Shown here in pieces: positions 17,900-26,328 of a stretch of 64,000 nucleotides of DNA. The notes below the pieces were generated by a model that did no database searches, was not told where the DNA came from, and saw only the letters and a program-made list of their open reading frames with translations. Position 1 is the first letter of the stretch, and each line of letters opens with the position of its first letter. The stretch covers positions 1 through 64,000 of the forward strand of contig NZ_KQ955209.1 in NCBI RefSeq assembly GCF_001546115.1, in the 5' to 3' direction. The position numbers and the translations under genes are program-made. This DNA comes from Paracoccus aminovorans (GTDB taxonomy: Bacteria; Pseudomonadota; Alphaproteobacteria; Rhodobacterales; Rhodobacteraceae).

Positions 17900-18062
17900 T
17901 TCCAGACTGCTGCCCGCCTGATCGCGGGCCTTCGAGGTCCCCACGGGACGCGGTTCCGGTGATGCCGTGCTCAGGACTGATGCCGATCGTATCGAGCACG
18001 CCAATGAGATGGGCACATCGGAATTGCATTGAACCAGCATCATGTTGGCAGCCACAGCGCTG
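17900..18062 (+). ncRNA. Candidate bridge RNA (seekRNA) of the IS110/IS1111 element
   Basis: Downstream of the transposase stop, five dyads follow in series: GCCCGC/GCGGGC (17912-17929), GTCCC/GGGAC (17937-17949), CGTGCTC/GAGCACG (17966-17972 with 17994-18000), CAATG/CATTG (18002-18006 with 18027-18031), and CCAGCA/TGTTGG (18034-18048). The third and fourth stems each enclose a loop of about 20 nt, as in guide loops of bridge RNAs. The first large loop (17973-17993) begins AGGACT, complementary to AGTCCT at the right end (18212-18217), and then contains GATGCCG, identical to the left end (16757-16763); this is the expected logic for a donor loop that reads a right-end/left-end junction. No match of the second loop (18007-18026) to the flanks was found. 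Limits are approximate and transcription is assumed. Confidence 0.55.
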
Positions 18063-18199
18063 ACCACGGACCGAAGCATGCACCCGGGTCGATCTCAGGC
18101 GAAGGCTGCCGAACAGGGAAGCAGATCACTTTCTCAAAGAACAAGACCGCGCGCTCCGGCGGCACATCCCGTATGCGCAAAACCGCTTGACTGGGACGA

Positions 18200-18210
18200 C
18201 CCCGTTACCG
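18200..18210 (+). repeat. Right subterminal inverted repeat of the IS
   Basis: CCCCGTTACCG, reverse complement of the left copy with one difference. The host gene stop codon lies only 11 bases further on. Confidence 0.7.
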
Positions 18211-18220
18211 AAGTCCTGAC

Positions 18221-19333
18221 CTAGCGCAAAAAGCTGCGGAACCGGTGCAACGAGAACCGGAACAGCACCAGCCCGATCAGGAACAGCGCCAGGAACTGCG
18301 GCCACACCACGCCAAGCCCTGCGCCGCGGAACAGGATCGACTGCGACAGCATCATGAAATGCGTGTTCGGCGCGGCCAGCATGATGGTCTGGATGACCTC
18401 GGGCATGCTCTCGCGCGGCGTGACGCCGCCCGACAGCACCTGAAGCGGCAGCAGCACCAGCATCAGCAGCAGCCCGAACTGCGGCATGGACCCGGCGACC
18501 GTAGCCAGGAATATCCCCAGGCTGGTCGTGGCGAACAGGTGCAGCGCCGCCCCGGCCAGGAACAGCAGGATCGAGCCCTGTACGGGCACCGCCAGCGCGC
18601 CCTTTACGACAAAGACCAGCGCGAAGCCCGAGGCCAGCAGCACCACCAGCGCCATGGACCAGATCTTGCTGACCATGATCTCGGTCGGCGTGACGGGCAT
18701 CACCAGCAGATGTTCGATGGTGCCATGCTCGCGTTCGCGGATCAGCGCGGCGCCGGTCAGGATGATCGACAGCATGGTGACCGAGGAAATCACGTTCGAG
18801 ATGGCGCCGAACCAGCCCTTGTTCAGTTCCTGGTTGAAGCGGGCGCGCAGGTTCAGCGCCACCGGCACGGTGGCCTGGCTGCGATGGCGGTCCAGGAATT
18901 CGCTGATCTCGCTGGTGACGATGGACTGGACATAGCCGCCGCCGCTGAAGGCCTGGCTCATGCGGGTGGCGTCCACGTTCAGCTGGATGGTGGGCACGCG
19001 CCCGGCCAGCAGGTCGCGCTGGAAATCGGGCGGGATGTTCAGCGCGAAAGTGTCGGTTCCCGCGTCCAGCCGGCTGTCCATTTCCTGCGCCGTAATCAGG
19101 TGCGGCGGCACGAAATAGGGCGGGTAGAAGGCGGTGATGATGCGGGATGAGACCGGCGACTGGTCCTCGTCCACGATGGCGATGGCGGCCTGGTTCAGCG
19201 TTTCCGGCATCGCCTTGGCCGCGGTATAGATCGCCAGCGAGAAGGCATAGACGATCAGCACCAGCAGCACCGGGTCGCGCATCAGCCGGCGCAGCTCCTT
19301 GATCCCCAGTTTCAGGACATTGGCCATGCTCAT
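18221..19333 (-). CDS. yhhJ: ABC-2 type permease, YhhJ-like
   Basis: 370-residue inner-membrane export permease: one N-terminal helix (LLVLIVYAFSLAIYTAAKAM), a large periplasmic domain (about residues 45-170), then five C-terminal helices including MLSIILTGAALIREREHGTIEHLLVMP with the ABC-2 signature and LQVLSGGVTPRESMPE. It is the third gene of the HlyD-RbbA-YhhJ set, starting one base after the rbbA stop (TGACATG). ATGs at 19333 and 19327 are both possible. Its 3' end abuts the insertion sequence, so its terminator may have been displaced; the coding end itself (RFRSFLR) looks natural. Confidence 0.85.
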   Translation of the reverse strand: MSMANVLKLGIKELRRLMRDPVLLVLIVYAFSLAIYTAAKAMPETLNQAAIAIVDEDQSPVSSRIITAFYPPYFVPPHLITAQEMDSRLDAGTDTFALNIPPDFQRDLLAGRVPTIQLNVDATRMSQAFSGGGYVQSIVTSEISEFLDRHRSQATVPVALNLRARFNQELNKGWFGAISNVISSVTMLSIILTGAALIREREHGTIEHLLVMPVTPTEIMVSKIWSMALVVLLASGFALVFVVKGALAVPVQGSILLFLAGAALHLFATTSLGIFLATVAGSMPQFGLLLMLVLLPLQVLSGGVTPRESMPEVIQTIMLAAPNTHFMMLSQSILFRGAGLGVVWPQFLALFLIGLVLFRFSLHRFRSFLR

Positions 19334-19334
19334 G

Positions 19335-22097
19335 TCAGCTTGCCTGTTTCTTGAGGAAAAGAACGCCGGCACCCAGCAGGACCGGCACGGCGATCAGCAG
19401 CGGCAGGAAGGCCCCGGCCAAGTCGGCAAAGTCCAGCCCCTTGGAGAAGGTGCCGCGGGTGATCGTCACGAAATAGGTTGTCGGATAGATCCGGCCGATG
19501 AAGGCCCCCAGCCCCTGCAAGGACGACACCGGGTCGATCAGGCCGGAATACTGCACCGCCGGGATCAGCGTTATCAGCGCGGTGGCGAACAGCGCCGCGA
19601 TCTGGCTGTCGATGAAGGTCGAGATGACCAGCCCCATGCCGGTGGTGATGAAGGAATACAGCAGCGCCGCCGCCACCAGCGTGGCGAAGCTGCCGGTGAA
19701 GGGCACGCGGAAGACGAAGACCGCGAAAGCCGCCAGCATCAGGAAATTCAGGAAGGCCAGCGCGATATAGGGCATCTGCTTGCCCAGCAGGAACTCGGCC
19801 CTGGACACCGGCGTGACATAGAAGTTGATGATCGAGCCCAGTTCCTTTTCCCGCACCACGCTCAGCACCGCCAGCATGGCCGGGATCATCAGCAGCAGCA
19901 GCGGGATGACGGCGGGCACCATGGCGACAAGGCTTTGCACATCGGGGTTATAGCGATAGCGCAGGGCCAGCTGAAAATTGCCCTGCGTCGCGGCGTCGCC
20001 GTAAAGCTCGCGCGATTTCTGGGTCAGCCAGGCGGCGTGCATCCCCTGGACATAGCCGCGGACGGTCTCGGCCCGCGTCGGCATGGCGCCGTCGATCCAG
20101 GCGGCGATTTCGACCGCGCGCCCGCGGGTGGCGTCGCGGCCAAAGCCGGGCGGGATCTCGATGGCCAGGCTGATCTCGCCATTGCGCATCCGCCGGTCCA
20201 TGTCGTCGTAATCGGTGATCGGCGGCTGCTCGGTGAAATAGCGCGAGCCCGAGAGTTGCAGCACATAGTCGCGGCTGACGGTGGTGTCGTCGCGGTCGAG
20301 GACGGCAAAGCTGAGATCCTCGACATCCATGTTAACGCCATAGCCGATCACGAACATCAACAGCACGCTGCCGATGATCGCCAGCGTCGCCCGGATCGGG
20401 TCGCGGCGCAATTCCAGCGCCTCGCGCCGGGTATAGGCCAGCATGCGCCGCAGGTCGAAAAACCGCCGCGCGGGCGCAGGTGCGGGTGGCGCGCGCCCGG
20501 CTGCCGGTCCGGCCGGCGGGGCAGGGGCTGCGGCCGGCGCTTCGGGGGGCGTGCCGATCGCCTCCTCCAGACAGGCGACGAAAGCCTGTTCCAGCGTCCC
20601 GGCCCCGCGGCTTTGCACGATGGCGGCAGGCGTGTCGCTGACCAGCACCTTGCCGGCGTGCATCAGCGAAATGCGGTCGCAAAGCTCGGCTTCGTTCATG
20701 AAATGGGTCGAGACGAAGATCGTCACATTGTCCTTGCGCGACAGGTCCGAGAGAATCTGCCAGAAGCCGTCGCGCGCCACCGGGTCCACGCCCGAGGTCG
20801 GCTCGTCCAGGATCAGGATTTCCGGCGAATGGATCAGCGCCACCGCCAGCGACAGCCGCTGGCGGATGCCCAGCGGCAGCGCGTCGGGCAGCGTATCCAT
20901 GACCTCGGTCAGGTCGAAGCGCCCGGCCAGTTCCGCGATCCGCGGCCCGATCGCGCCGGCGGCTATGCCGAACAGTTCCGCGTGCAATTGCAGGTTCTGC
21001 CGCACCGTCAGTTCCGTATACAGCGAGAACGCCTGGCTCATGTAGCCGACGCGGCGGCGCACGGCGATGTCGTCGGGATCGACCTCGGCCCCGAACAGCC
21101 GCGCGGTGCCTTCGCTGGCGGGCAAAAGGCCGGTCAGCACCTTCATCGTGGTGGTCTTGCCGCAGCCGTTCGAGCCCAGGAAGCCGAAGATTTCCCCGCG
21201 CGGGATGCGGAAGCTGACATTGTCCACGGCGGTGAAGTCGCCGAAGCGGACGGTGACGCCCCGGGCCTCGATCGCGATGTCCTGGTCGGCGGTGGCGGGG
21301 CGGGGCGGGATCACGACCTCGTGGTGGTCCTTGCGCGCGGTCTCGGGCAGCAGGGCGATGAAGGCGGCGTCCAGACTGGCGGCGCCGGTCTGCTGCAACA
21401 GCGCGTCGGGCGCGCCGGTCGCCAGCACCTGCCCGTCGTTCATCGCCACCAGCCAGTCGAAGCGCGCGGCTTCCTCCATATAGGCGGTGGCGACGATGAC
21501 GCTCATCCCCGGCCGGTCGCGGCGGATGTCGTCGATCAGCTGCCAGAACTGGCGGCGGGACAGCGGGTCCACGCCGGTGGTCGGCTCGTCCAGGATCAGC
21601 AGGTCCGGGTCGTGGATCAGCGAGCAGCACAGGCTGGTCTTCTGCTTCATCCCGCCCGACAGCTTGCCGGCTGGACGGTCCGAAAAGGCCGACATGCCGG
21701 TGCGGGCCAGCAATTCCTGAATGCGGCGTTCGCGCTCGGCCCGGTCATGGCCGAACAGCCGCCCGAAGAAGTCGATGTTCTCGAACACCGAAAGCGTCGG
21801 ATAAAGGTTCTTGCCCAGACCCTGCGGCATATAGGCGATGCGGGGAAAGGCGGCCTGGCGGTGGCGGGCATCGGCAATGTCGCCGCCCAGCACCGCGACG
21901 CGGCCGGACTGCAGCACGCGGGCCCCGGCGATCAGCGACAGCAGGCTGGACTTGCCCACCCCGTCCGGCCCGATCAACCCGACCATGCAGCCGGCGGGCA
22001 CATCCAGCGTCACGTCCCGCAAAGCGCGGGTCTTGCCATAGGACAGGCCGACGCCCTGAACCCGGACCACCGGCCCCGCTTCCCCCGCCGGGATCAT
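19335..22097 (-). CDS. rbbA: RbbA-like ABC transporter: two ATPase domains fused to an ABC-2 permease
   Basis: 920 residues. First ATPase domain (about 10-235): Walker [11 protein letters not shown], signature [11 protein letters not shown], Walker [15 protein letters not shown]. Second ATPase domain (about 275-505): Walker [11 protein letters not shown], weaker signature [10 protein letters not shown], Walker [16 protein letters not shown] Pro/Ala-rich linker (about 525-555) leads to an ABC-2 permease domain (about 560-920) with a large extracytoplasmic loop and [18 protein letters not shown]. Size matches E. coli RbbA (about 910), described as a ribosome-associated ATPase and, in operon with HlyD and YhhJ, a predicted exporter. 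The ATG overlaps the hlyD stop (ATGA). The substrate is unknown; pairing with a PHA synthase gene across the promoter is noteworthy. Confidence 0.88.
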   Translation of the reverse strand: MIPAGEAGPVVRVQGVGLSYGKTRALRDVTLDVPAGCMVGLIGPDGVGKSSLLSLIAGARVLQSGRVAVLGGDIADARHRQAAFPRIAYMPQGLGKNLYPTLSVFENIDFFGRLFGHDRAERERRIQELLARTGMSAFSDRPAGKLSGGMKQKTSLCCSLIHDPDLLILDEPTTGVDPLSRRQFWQLIDDIRRDRPGMSVIVATAYMEEAARFDWLVAMNDGQVLATGAPDALLQQTGAASLDAAFIALLPETARKDHHEVVIPPRPATADQDIAIEARGVTVRFGDFTAVDNVSFRIPRGEIFGFLGSNGCGKTTTMKVLTGLLPASEGTARLFGAEVDPDDIAVRRRVGYMSQAFSLYTELTVRQNLQLHAELFGIAAGAIGPRIAELAGRFDLTEVMDTLPDALPLGIRQRLSLAVALIHSPEILILDEPTSGVDPVARDGFWQILSDLSRKDNVTIFVSTHFMNEAELCDRISLMHAGKVLVSDTPAAIVQSRGAGTLEQAFVACLEEAIGTPPEAPAAAPAPPAGPAAGRAPPAPAPARRFFDLRRMLAYTRREALELRRDPIRATLAIIGSVLLMFVIGYGVNMDVEDLSFAVLDRDDTTVSRDYVLQLSGSRYFTEQPPITDYDDMDRRMRNGEISLAIEIPPGFGRDATRGRAVEIAAWIDGAMPTRAETVRGYVQGMHAAWLTQKSRELYGDAATQGNFQLALRYRYNPDVQSLVAMVPAVIPLLLLMIPAMLAVLSVVREKELGSIINFYVTPVSRAEFLLGKQMPYIALAFLNFLMLAAFAVFVFRVPFTGSFATLVAAALLYSFITTGMGLVISTFIDSQIAALFATALITLIPAVQYSGLIDPVSSLQGLGAFIGRIYPTTYFVTITRGTFSKGLDFADLAGAFLPLLIAVPVLLGAGVLFLKKQAS

Positions 22098-23161
22098 TGC
22101 ACGGTTTCCGCCAGTTCGGTCGGCCATTCGGCGGCGGGGTCGATCTTGACATAGGCCATGCCGGGCAGCCCGGTCTTGACCTGCTGGACGTGTTTGCCCA
22201 GCAATTCGGGCGAAACCTTGGCCTTGATGCGGAACATCAGCTTCTGGCGCTCCTCCTCGGTTTCGACGGTCTTGGGGGTGAACTGGGCCACGTCGGCCAC
22301 GAAGCTGACGCGGGCGGGGATGACATATTGCGGCGCCGCGTCCAGCACGATGCGGACATCGCTTCCCAGCGCCACCCGTCCCGCCTGCGAGGTCGGCAGG
22401 AAGAAGGTCATATGGACATTCCCCACATCGACCAGCGACAGCACCCGGCCGCCGGCGCCCAGAACCTCGCCCGGCTCGGCGACGCGATACTGGATGCGGC
22501 CGGCGCGCGGCGCGGTCAGCGTGCTGTCGTCGATGTCCGAGACGATGCTGGCGACCGCGGCCTCGGCGGCGCCGACGGCGGCCTCGGCATCGACCACCTG
22601 CGCGCGGGCGGCGTTGATCCCGGCTTCGGTCGCGGCCAGCTGGGCCTTCGCGGCCTCGACTGCTGCCCTGGCGCCCTGCCGGGTGGCGCGGTCGTCGTCC
22701 AGCACCTGCTGGCTGGTCGCGTTGCTCCGGGCCAGCTGCTCGCTGCGGGCCAGCCGGCGGTCGGCGGCGTCCAGCTGCGCCTCGCGCTGCGCGACCACGG
22801 CCGCGGCTGCCTCGCGCTCGGCCTCGCGTTGCAGGATCTGGATCTTCGCGGTGTCCACGCCGATCCGCGCCCGCTTCAGCTCGGCCTCGGCCTGCAGGCG
22901 CTTGCTGTCCAGCTGGACGGTGTCCATCCGGGCCAGCGGCTGGCCGGCCTCGACGAAATCGCCTTCGTCGGCAAGGATTTCCTTCAGCCGGCCCGCCGTC
23001 CGGGTCGAGATGTCGATTTCCACCGCCTCGATGCGGCCATTGCCGCCGGCCAGTCCCGAAGGCAGGCCGGCCGCGCCCAGCCGTTGCCAGGCCAGCCAGG
23101 CGCCCGCGACGATGATGATGGCAACGGCGGCCAGCAGCCACCTTCTGGAATTGGACTTCAT
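22094..23161 (-). CDS. HlyD-family periplasmic adaptor (YhiI-like)
   Basis: 355-residue membrane-fusion protein: short cytoplasmic start MKSNSRRW, one TM anchor ([17 protein letters not shown]), a first lipoyl half ([20 protein letters not shown]), a long alanine/glutamine-rich coiled coil (about residues 85-215), a second lipoyl half ([20 protein letters not shown]) and a beta-barrel domain. It would link the RbbA/YhhJ inner-membrane exporter to an outer-membrane channel. The true start is the ATG at 23161 with GAGG eight bases upstream; the open frame continues much further upstream without homology. First gene of the export operon, divergent from the TetR gene. Confidence 0.9.
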   Translation of the reverse strand: MKSNSRRWLLAAVAIIIVAGAWLAWQRLGAAGLPSGLAGGNGRIEAVEIDISTRTAGRLKEILADEGDFVEAGQPLARMDTVQLDSKRLQAEAELKRARIGVDTAKIQILQREAEREAAAAVVAQREAQLDAADRRLARSEQLARSNATSQQVLDDDRATRQGARAAVEAAKAQLAATEAGINAARAQVVDAEAAVGAAEAAVASIVSDIDDSTLTAPRAGRIQYRVAEPGEVLGAGGRVLSLVDVGNVHMTFFLPTSQAGRVALGSDVRIVLDAAPQYVIPARVSFVADVAQFTPKTVETEEERQKLMFRIKAKVSPELLGKHVQQVKTGLPGMAYVKIDPAAEWPTELAETVQ

Positions 23162-23358
23162 GGCAGCACCCTCTTGGTTCGGAGCCGTTCGTTTCCGGGG
23201 CGTTCGATCCGCGGCTGGCTTGCCGCCGCAGCCGCGCCCGCGACCCTTCGATGATTCGCCATGCTCGTCTCCTGCTTGCGATCCCGGCAGAGGTGACATG
23301 CCCGCGAAAAATGCGCCGCACCTTGATCCAGGACAACAACGGTTGACTGCGTTCGAGT

Positions 23359-23380
23359 TTACCAAATGCGGTATTGGCAA
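23359..23380. promoter_or_regulatory. Inverted repeat TTACCAA-N8-TTGGCAA, likely TetR operator
   Basis: Arms at 23359-23365 and 23374-23380 match in six of seven positions. It lies in the 240-bp divergent region between hlyD and the TetR gene, with TTGACT at 23343 just upstream. TetR proteins commonly bind such dyads in their own divergent promoter; here it overlaps the more upstream of two possible ATGs, which argues for the downstream one. Confidence 0.5.
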
Positions 23381-23401
23381 CCTGATCCCGCGAGTCCCCC
23401 G

Positions 23402-24013
23402 ATGCGCCGCGCCCCGGCCCCCGATCTGCACGCAATTCCCGTCCGCGCCCGCATTCTGCAGGCAGCGGTCCAGCGGTTTGCACGGAATTCCTACGAGGAA
23501 ACCGGCTTGCGCGACATCGCCGCCGATGCCGGTGTCGACGTCGCTTATGCGCACCGCTGCTTCGGGTCCAAGGAACAGCTGTTTGCGCAGGCCGTCCTGG
23601 CCTCGACCGGAATGCAGCATGTCCTGGCCGAAGAGCCGCGCGACCTGAGCCGTCACCTGTCCGCGCAGGTGTTCCACCGCGACGGGCAGGCGACGCCCAG
23701 GGAAATCGGGCCGCTGGACATCATCATCCATTCCTTGTCCAGCCCGGCGGCGTCCCGCGTGGTGCGCGACTGCATCATGCGCGAATTTGTCGCACCCCTC
23801 GGGGCGCGGCTGGACGATCCGGCGGCGATGCGGGCCGCTGTCATCGCCGCGCTGCTGGCCGGTGTCGGCATCTTGCGCAACGTTCTGGAGATCGCGCCGC
23901 TGCGCGAGGGCGCGGGCGGCGACCTCGACCACCTGTTGGCAACCACGATCGCCCATATCGGCGGCCTGCCTGCCGGCGCGGCCGCGGGCGCAGAGGAGGA
24001 CCCGGACAAATGA
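23402..24013 (+). CDS. TetR-family transcriptional regulator
   Basis: About 203 residues. N-terminal TetR DNA-binding domain: [20 protein letters not shown] then [20 protein letters not shown] and [12 protein letters not shown] (about residues 15-65). The C-terminal ligand domain is not distinctive. It ends in an ATGA overlap with phaC and is divergent from the hlyD-rbbA-yhhJ operon, so it may control both. Neither the ATG at 23402 nor the one at 23366 has a good ribosome-binding site; I prefer 23402 because the upstream one sits inside the operator-like dyad. Confidence 0.85.
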   Translation: MRRAPAPDLHAIPVRARILQAAVQRFARNSYEETGLRDIAADAGVDVAYAHRCFGSKEQLFAQAVLASTGMQHVLAEEPRDLSRHLSAQVFHRDGQATPREIGPLDIIIHSLSSPAASRVVRDCIMREFVAPLGARLDDPAAMRAAVIAALLAGVGILRNVLEIAPLREGAGGDLDHLLATTIAHIGGLPAGAAAGAEEDPDK

Positions 24014-25782
24014 CGAAGAACCTGCCGCAATCCCCGCAGGGACAGGACGGAACCCTTGGCTTCGAAGCGTTCCGCAGCATGGACCGGATGCGCGAGGCGC
24101 TGGCCGCGCAGATGACCGGCGGCCTGTCGCCGGCGGCGCTGGCGCTGGCGGTGTTCGACTGGTCCATCCATCTGGCGATGGCGCCGGGCAAGCGCCTGGA
24201 ACTGGCCTACAAGGCGATGACCAAGCTCCAGCGGCTGGCGACCCATATGGCCGCCGCCCGGCTGTGCCCCGACACCCCGCCCTGCATCGAGCCCTTGCCG
24301 GGGGACCACCGCTTCCGGGCCGAGGGCTGGCAAAAGCAGCCATGGCGTTTCTGGTCGCAGGCGTTCCTGCTGAACCAGCAATGGTGGCACAATGCCACGC
24401 GCGAGGTGCCCGGCGTCACCCCCCACCATGAGGAGGTGATCTCTTTCGCCGCCCGGCAATGGCTGGACATCTTTTCGCCCTCGAACAATCCCTTCGGCAA
24501 CCCCGAGGTGATCGGCAAGGCGCTGGCCACCGGCGGCGCCAATTTCGTGCAGGGGTTCCAGAACTGGCTGGAGGATGCCAGTCGGCTGGCGGCGGGCCAG
24601 CCGTCCGCCGGGACCGAGGATTTCGTCGTCGGCCGCAACGTCGCCGGCACGCCGGGGCAGGTGGTCTGGCGCAACCACCTGATCGAGCTGATCCAGTATG
24701 CCCCCGCGACCGAAACGGTCCGGCCCGAGCCGGTCCTGATCGTCCCGGCCTGGATCATGAAATACTATATCCTCGACCTGTCGCCGCAGAACTCGCTGAT
24801 CCGCTATCTGGTCGGGCAGGGGCATACGGTGTTCTGCATCTCGTGGCGCAACCCGACCGCCGAGGACCGCGACCTGACCATGGACGACTATCGCCGGCTG
24901 GGGGTGATGGCGGCGCTGGATGGGATCAACGCCATCGTGCCGGGACAAAAGGTCCACGCCGCGGGCTACTGCCTGGGCGGCACGCTGCTCTCCATCGCTG
25001 CGGCGGCCATGGCGCATGCCGGGGACGACCGGCTGGCCTCGCTCACGCTGCTGGCGGCGCAGACGGATTTCACCGAGCCGGGCGAACTGGCGCTGTTCAT
25101 CGACCACAGCCAGATGCATTTCCTGGAAAGCATGATGTGGAACCGCGGCTATCTGTCGGCGGACCAGATGGCGGGGGCCTTCCAGCTCTTGCGCAGCAAC
25201 GACCTGATCTGGTCGCGGCTGGTCCACGACTATCTGATGGGCGAGCGCACGCCGATGTTCGACATCATGGCCTGGAATGCCGATTCGACCCGGATGCCCT
25301 ACCGGATGCACGCCGAATATCTGCAGCGGCTTTACATCGACAACGAACTGGCCAGCGGCCGGTTCATGGTCGACGGCCGGCCCGCGGCGTTGCAGAACAT
25401 CCGCGTGCCGCTGTTCGTGGTGGGAACCGAGCGCGACCACATGGCGCCCTGGCCCTCGGTCTACAAGGTCCACCAGCTTTGCGACACCGACATCACCTTC
25501 GTGCTGACCGGCGGCGGCCACAATGCCGGCATCCTCAGCGAGCCGGGCACCGGGCACCGGCATTTCCGCGTGGCGCTGAAGCGGATGGCCGATCCCTATC
25601 TGGCTCCCGCCGAATGGCTGGAAAGCGCGGCCGAGAAGGAGGGCTCGTGGTGGCTCGAATGGGCGGACTGGTTGGCGGCGCAATCCTCCGGCCCGCAGGT
25701 TCCGCCCCCCGGCGCGGGCGCGCCCGAGCGCGGTTATCCGGCGCTGGCCGCTGCGCCCGGCACCTATGTCCTGCAACGATGA
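24010..25782 (+). CDS. phaC: Class I poly(3-hydroxyalkanoate) synthase
   Basis: 590-residue alpha/beta-hydrolase polymerase that links hydroxyacyl-CoA into PHA granules. The N-terminal PhaC domain (about 60-235) has PLPGDHRFRAEGWQKQPWRF and ARQWLDIFSPSNNPFGNPEV. The lipase-like box is GYCLGG with the nucleophile Cys321; Asp476 in ERDHMAPW and His504 in GGGHNAG complete the triad, at spacings like those of C. necator PhaC1 (319/480/508). PAWIMKYYILDLSPQNSLIR is also conserved. Translationally coupled to the TetR gene. No phaAB, phaP or phaR gene is nearby, so this may be a second, specialised synthase. Confidence 0.92.
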   Translation: MTKNLPQSPQGQDGTLGFEAFRSMDRMREALAAQMTGGLSPAALALAVFDWSIHLAMAPGKRLELAYKAMTKLQRLATHMAAARLCPDTPPCIEPLPGDHRFRAEGWQKQPWRFWSQAFLLNQQWWHNATREVPGVTPHHEEVISFAARQWLDIFSPSNNPFGNPEVIGKALATGGANFVQGFQNWLEDASRLAAGQPSAGTEDFVVGRNVAGTPGQVVWRNHLIELIQYAPATETVRPEPVLIVPAWIMKYYILDLSPQNSLIRYLVGQGHTVFCISWRNPTAEDRDLTMDDYRRLGVMAALDGINAIVPGQKVHAAGYCLGGTLLSIAAAAMAHAGDDRLASLTLLAAQTDFTEPGELALFIDHSQMHFLESMMWNRGYLSADQMAGAFQLLRSNDLIWSRLVHDYLMGERTPMFDIMAWNADSTRMPYRMHAEYLQRLYIDNELASGRFMVDGRPAALQNIRVPLFVVGTERDHMAPWPSVYKVHQLCDTDITFVLTGGGHNAGILSEPGTGHRHFRVALKRMADPYLAPAEWLESAAEKEGSWWLEWADWLAAQSSGPQVPPPGAGAPERGYPALAAAPGTYVLQR

Positions 25783-25789
25783 GGCGGCC

Positions 25790-25969
25790 ATGGGCGATCC
25801 GATCCGCAACCGCGCCTGCGGCCGTCGCTATCGACGTGGTGCGCTCGATGCAGGCTTACGACCACGGCGGCAAGGCGCGAGCGGGCGGCCATGCTGCAAG
25901 ACATGGCGCGCCGGGCTGGACCTCGCGACCGTCAAGGATGCGCTGCAATCTATCGATTGGGCGGATTGA
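25790..25969 (+). pseudogene. Possible frameshifted remnant of a small gene
   Basis: Reading three frames in turn gives protein-like pieces: IDVVRSMQAYDHGGKAR, then AAMLQDMARRAG, then AGLDLATVKDALQSIDWAD before a TGA. No single frame is convincing and the pieces are not from a family I recognise. It could be a decayed gene or coincidence. The ATG at 25790 begins 8 bp after the phaC stop. Confidence 0.2.
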
Positions 25970-26281
25970 TGACATAAAGCTGAACCCCGGCAAAGCGCAT
26001 CCCAGCTGTTCAGTCCCGGCATCTGGTGGATCGGGTTTAGGATGAATTTGTCCGGCTCGGATGGATGAATCCCGGTTGTTCGACAATAGAACCGCCGCCC
26101 TTCCGCAAGGATTTTCCGATAACCAGAGTTATGTAAAATAAACTGTGCTGCGCATCCTGCCGGCCACGACCTGCCCAAAATGCCAGCTTCACATCCGGCG
26201 CCCGGCGCGCGACAAAAGGATCATGTCGGTCAGCGGTGCGCTTGTTGTGGTGGTAAGCGGTCCCAAGTCGTTCCGACGCGA
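25970..26281. other. Intergenic stretch between phaC and mltB with no gene seen
   Basis: Roughly 310 bp with lower GC around 26040-26150 and no frame with family-like sequence on either strand. I see no tRNA-like fold or obvious phaC terminator in it. Confidence 0.4.
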
Positions 26282-26314
26282 AACGGGCGAAGGTTGTGGT
26301 GGCCTTCGCCCGTT
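26282..26314 (-). terminator. Strong hairpin after mltB
   Basis: AACGGGCGAAGG (26282-26293) and CCTTCGCCCGTT (26303-26314) form a perfect 12-bp stem with a nine-base loop, 15 bp past the mltB stop. On the minus strand the exit side reads TTTCGC, a weak T run. Position and stem make termination likely. Confidence 0.65.
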
Positions 26315-26328
26315 CGTCATTCCTGCCG

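Larger units (their letters stand above)
16757..18220 (+). mobile_element. IS110-family insertion sequence, IS1111-like
   Basis: About 1.46 kb. Contains one DEDD transposase gene and has subterminal imperfect inverted repeats: CCGTAACGGGG (16761-16771) on the left and CCCCGTTACCG (18200-18210) on the right, matching 10 of 11. The left end also carries an internal copy of the repeat in inverse orientation (CCCGTTAC, 16788-16795) that could fold back on the first. No long terminal repeats or duplications are seen, as expected for this family. The long non-coding part lies after the transposase (about 330 bp) and not before it (about 100 bp), the arrangement of the IS1111 subgroup. Exact outer ends are uncertain by several bases. 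Confidence 0.8.

Noticed and set aside
20332..23483. Very long overlapping frames in the RbbA/HlyD region on both strands
   Set aside because: High GC keeps non-coding frames open; only the frames with Walker motifs and lipoyl halves are real, and their starts were placed at coupled ATGs.
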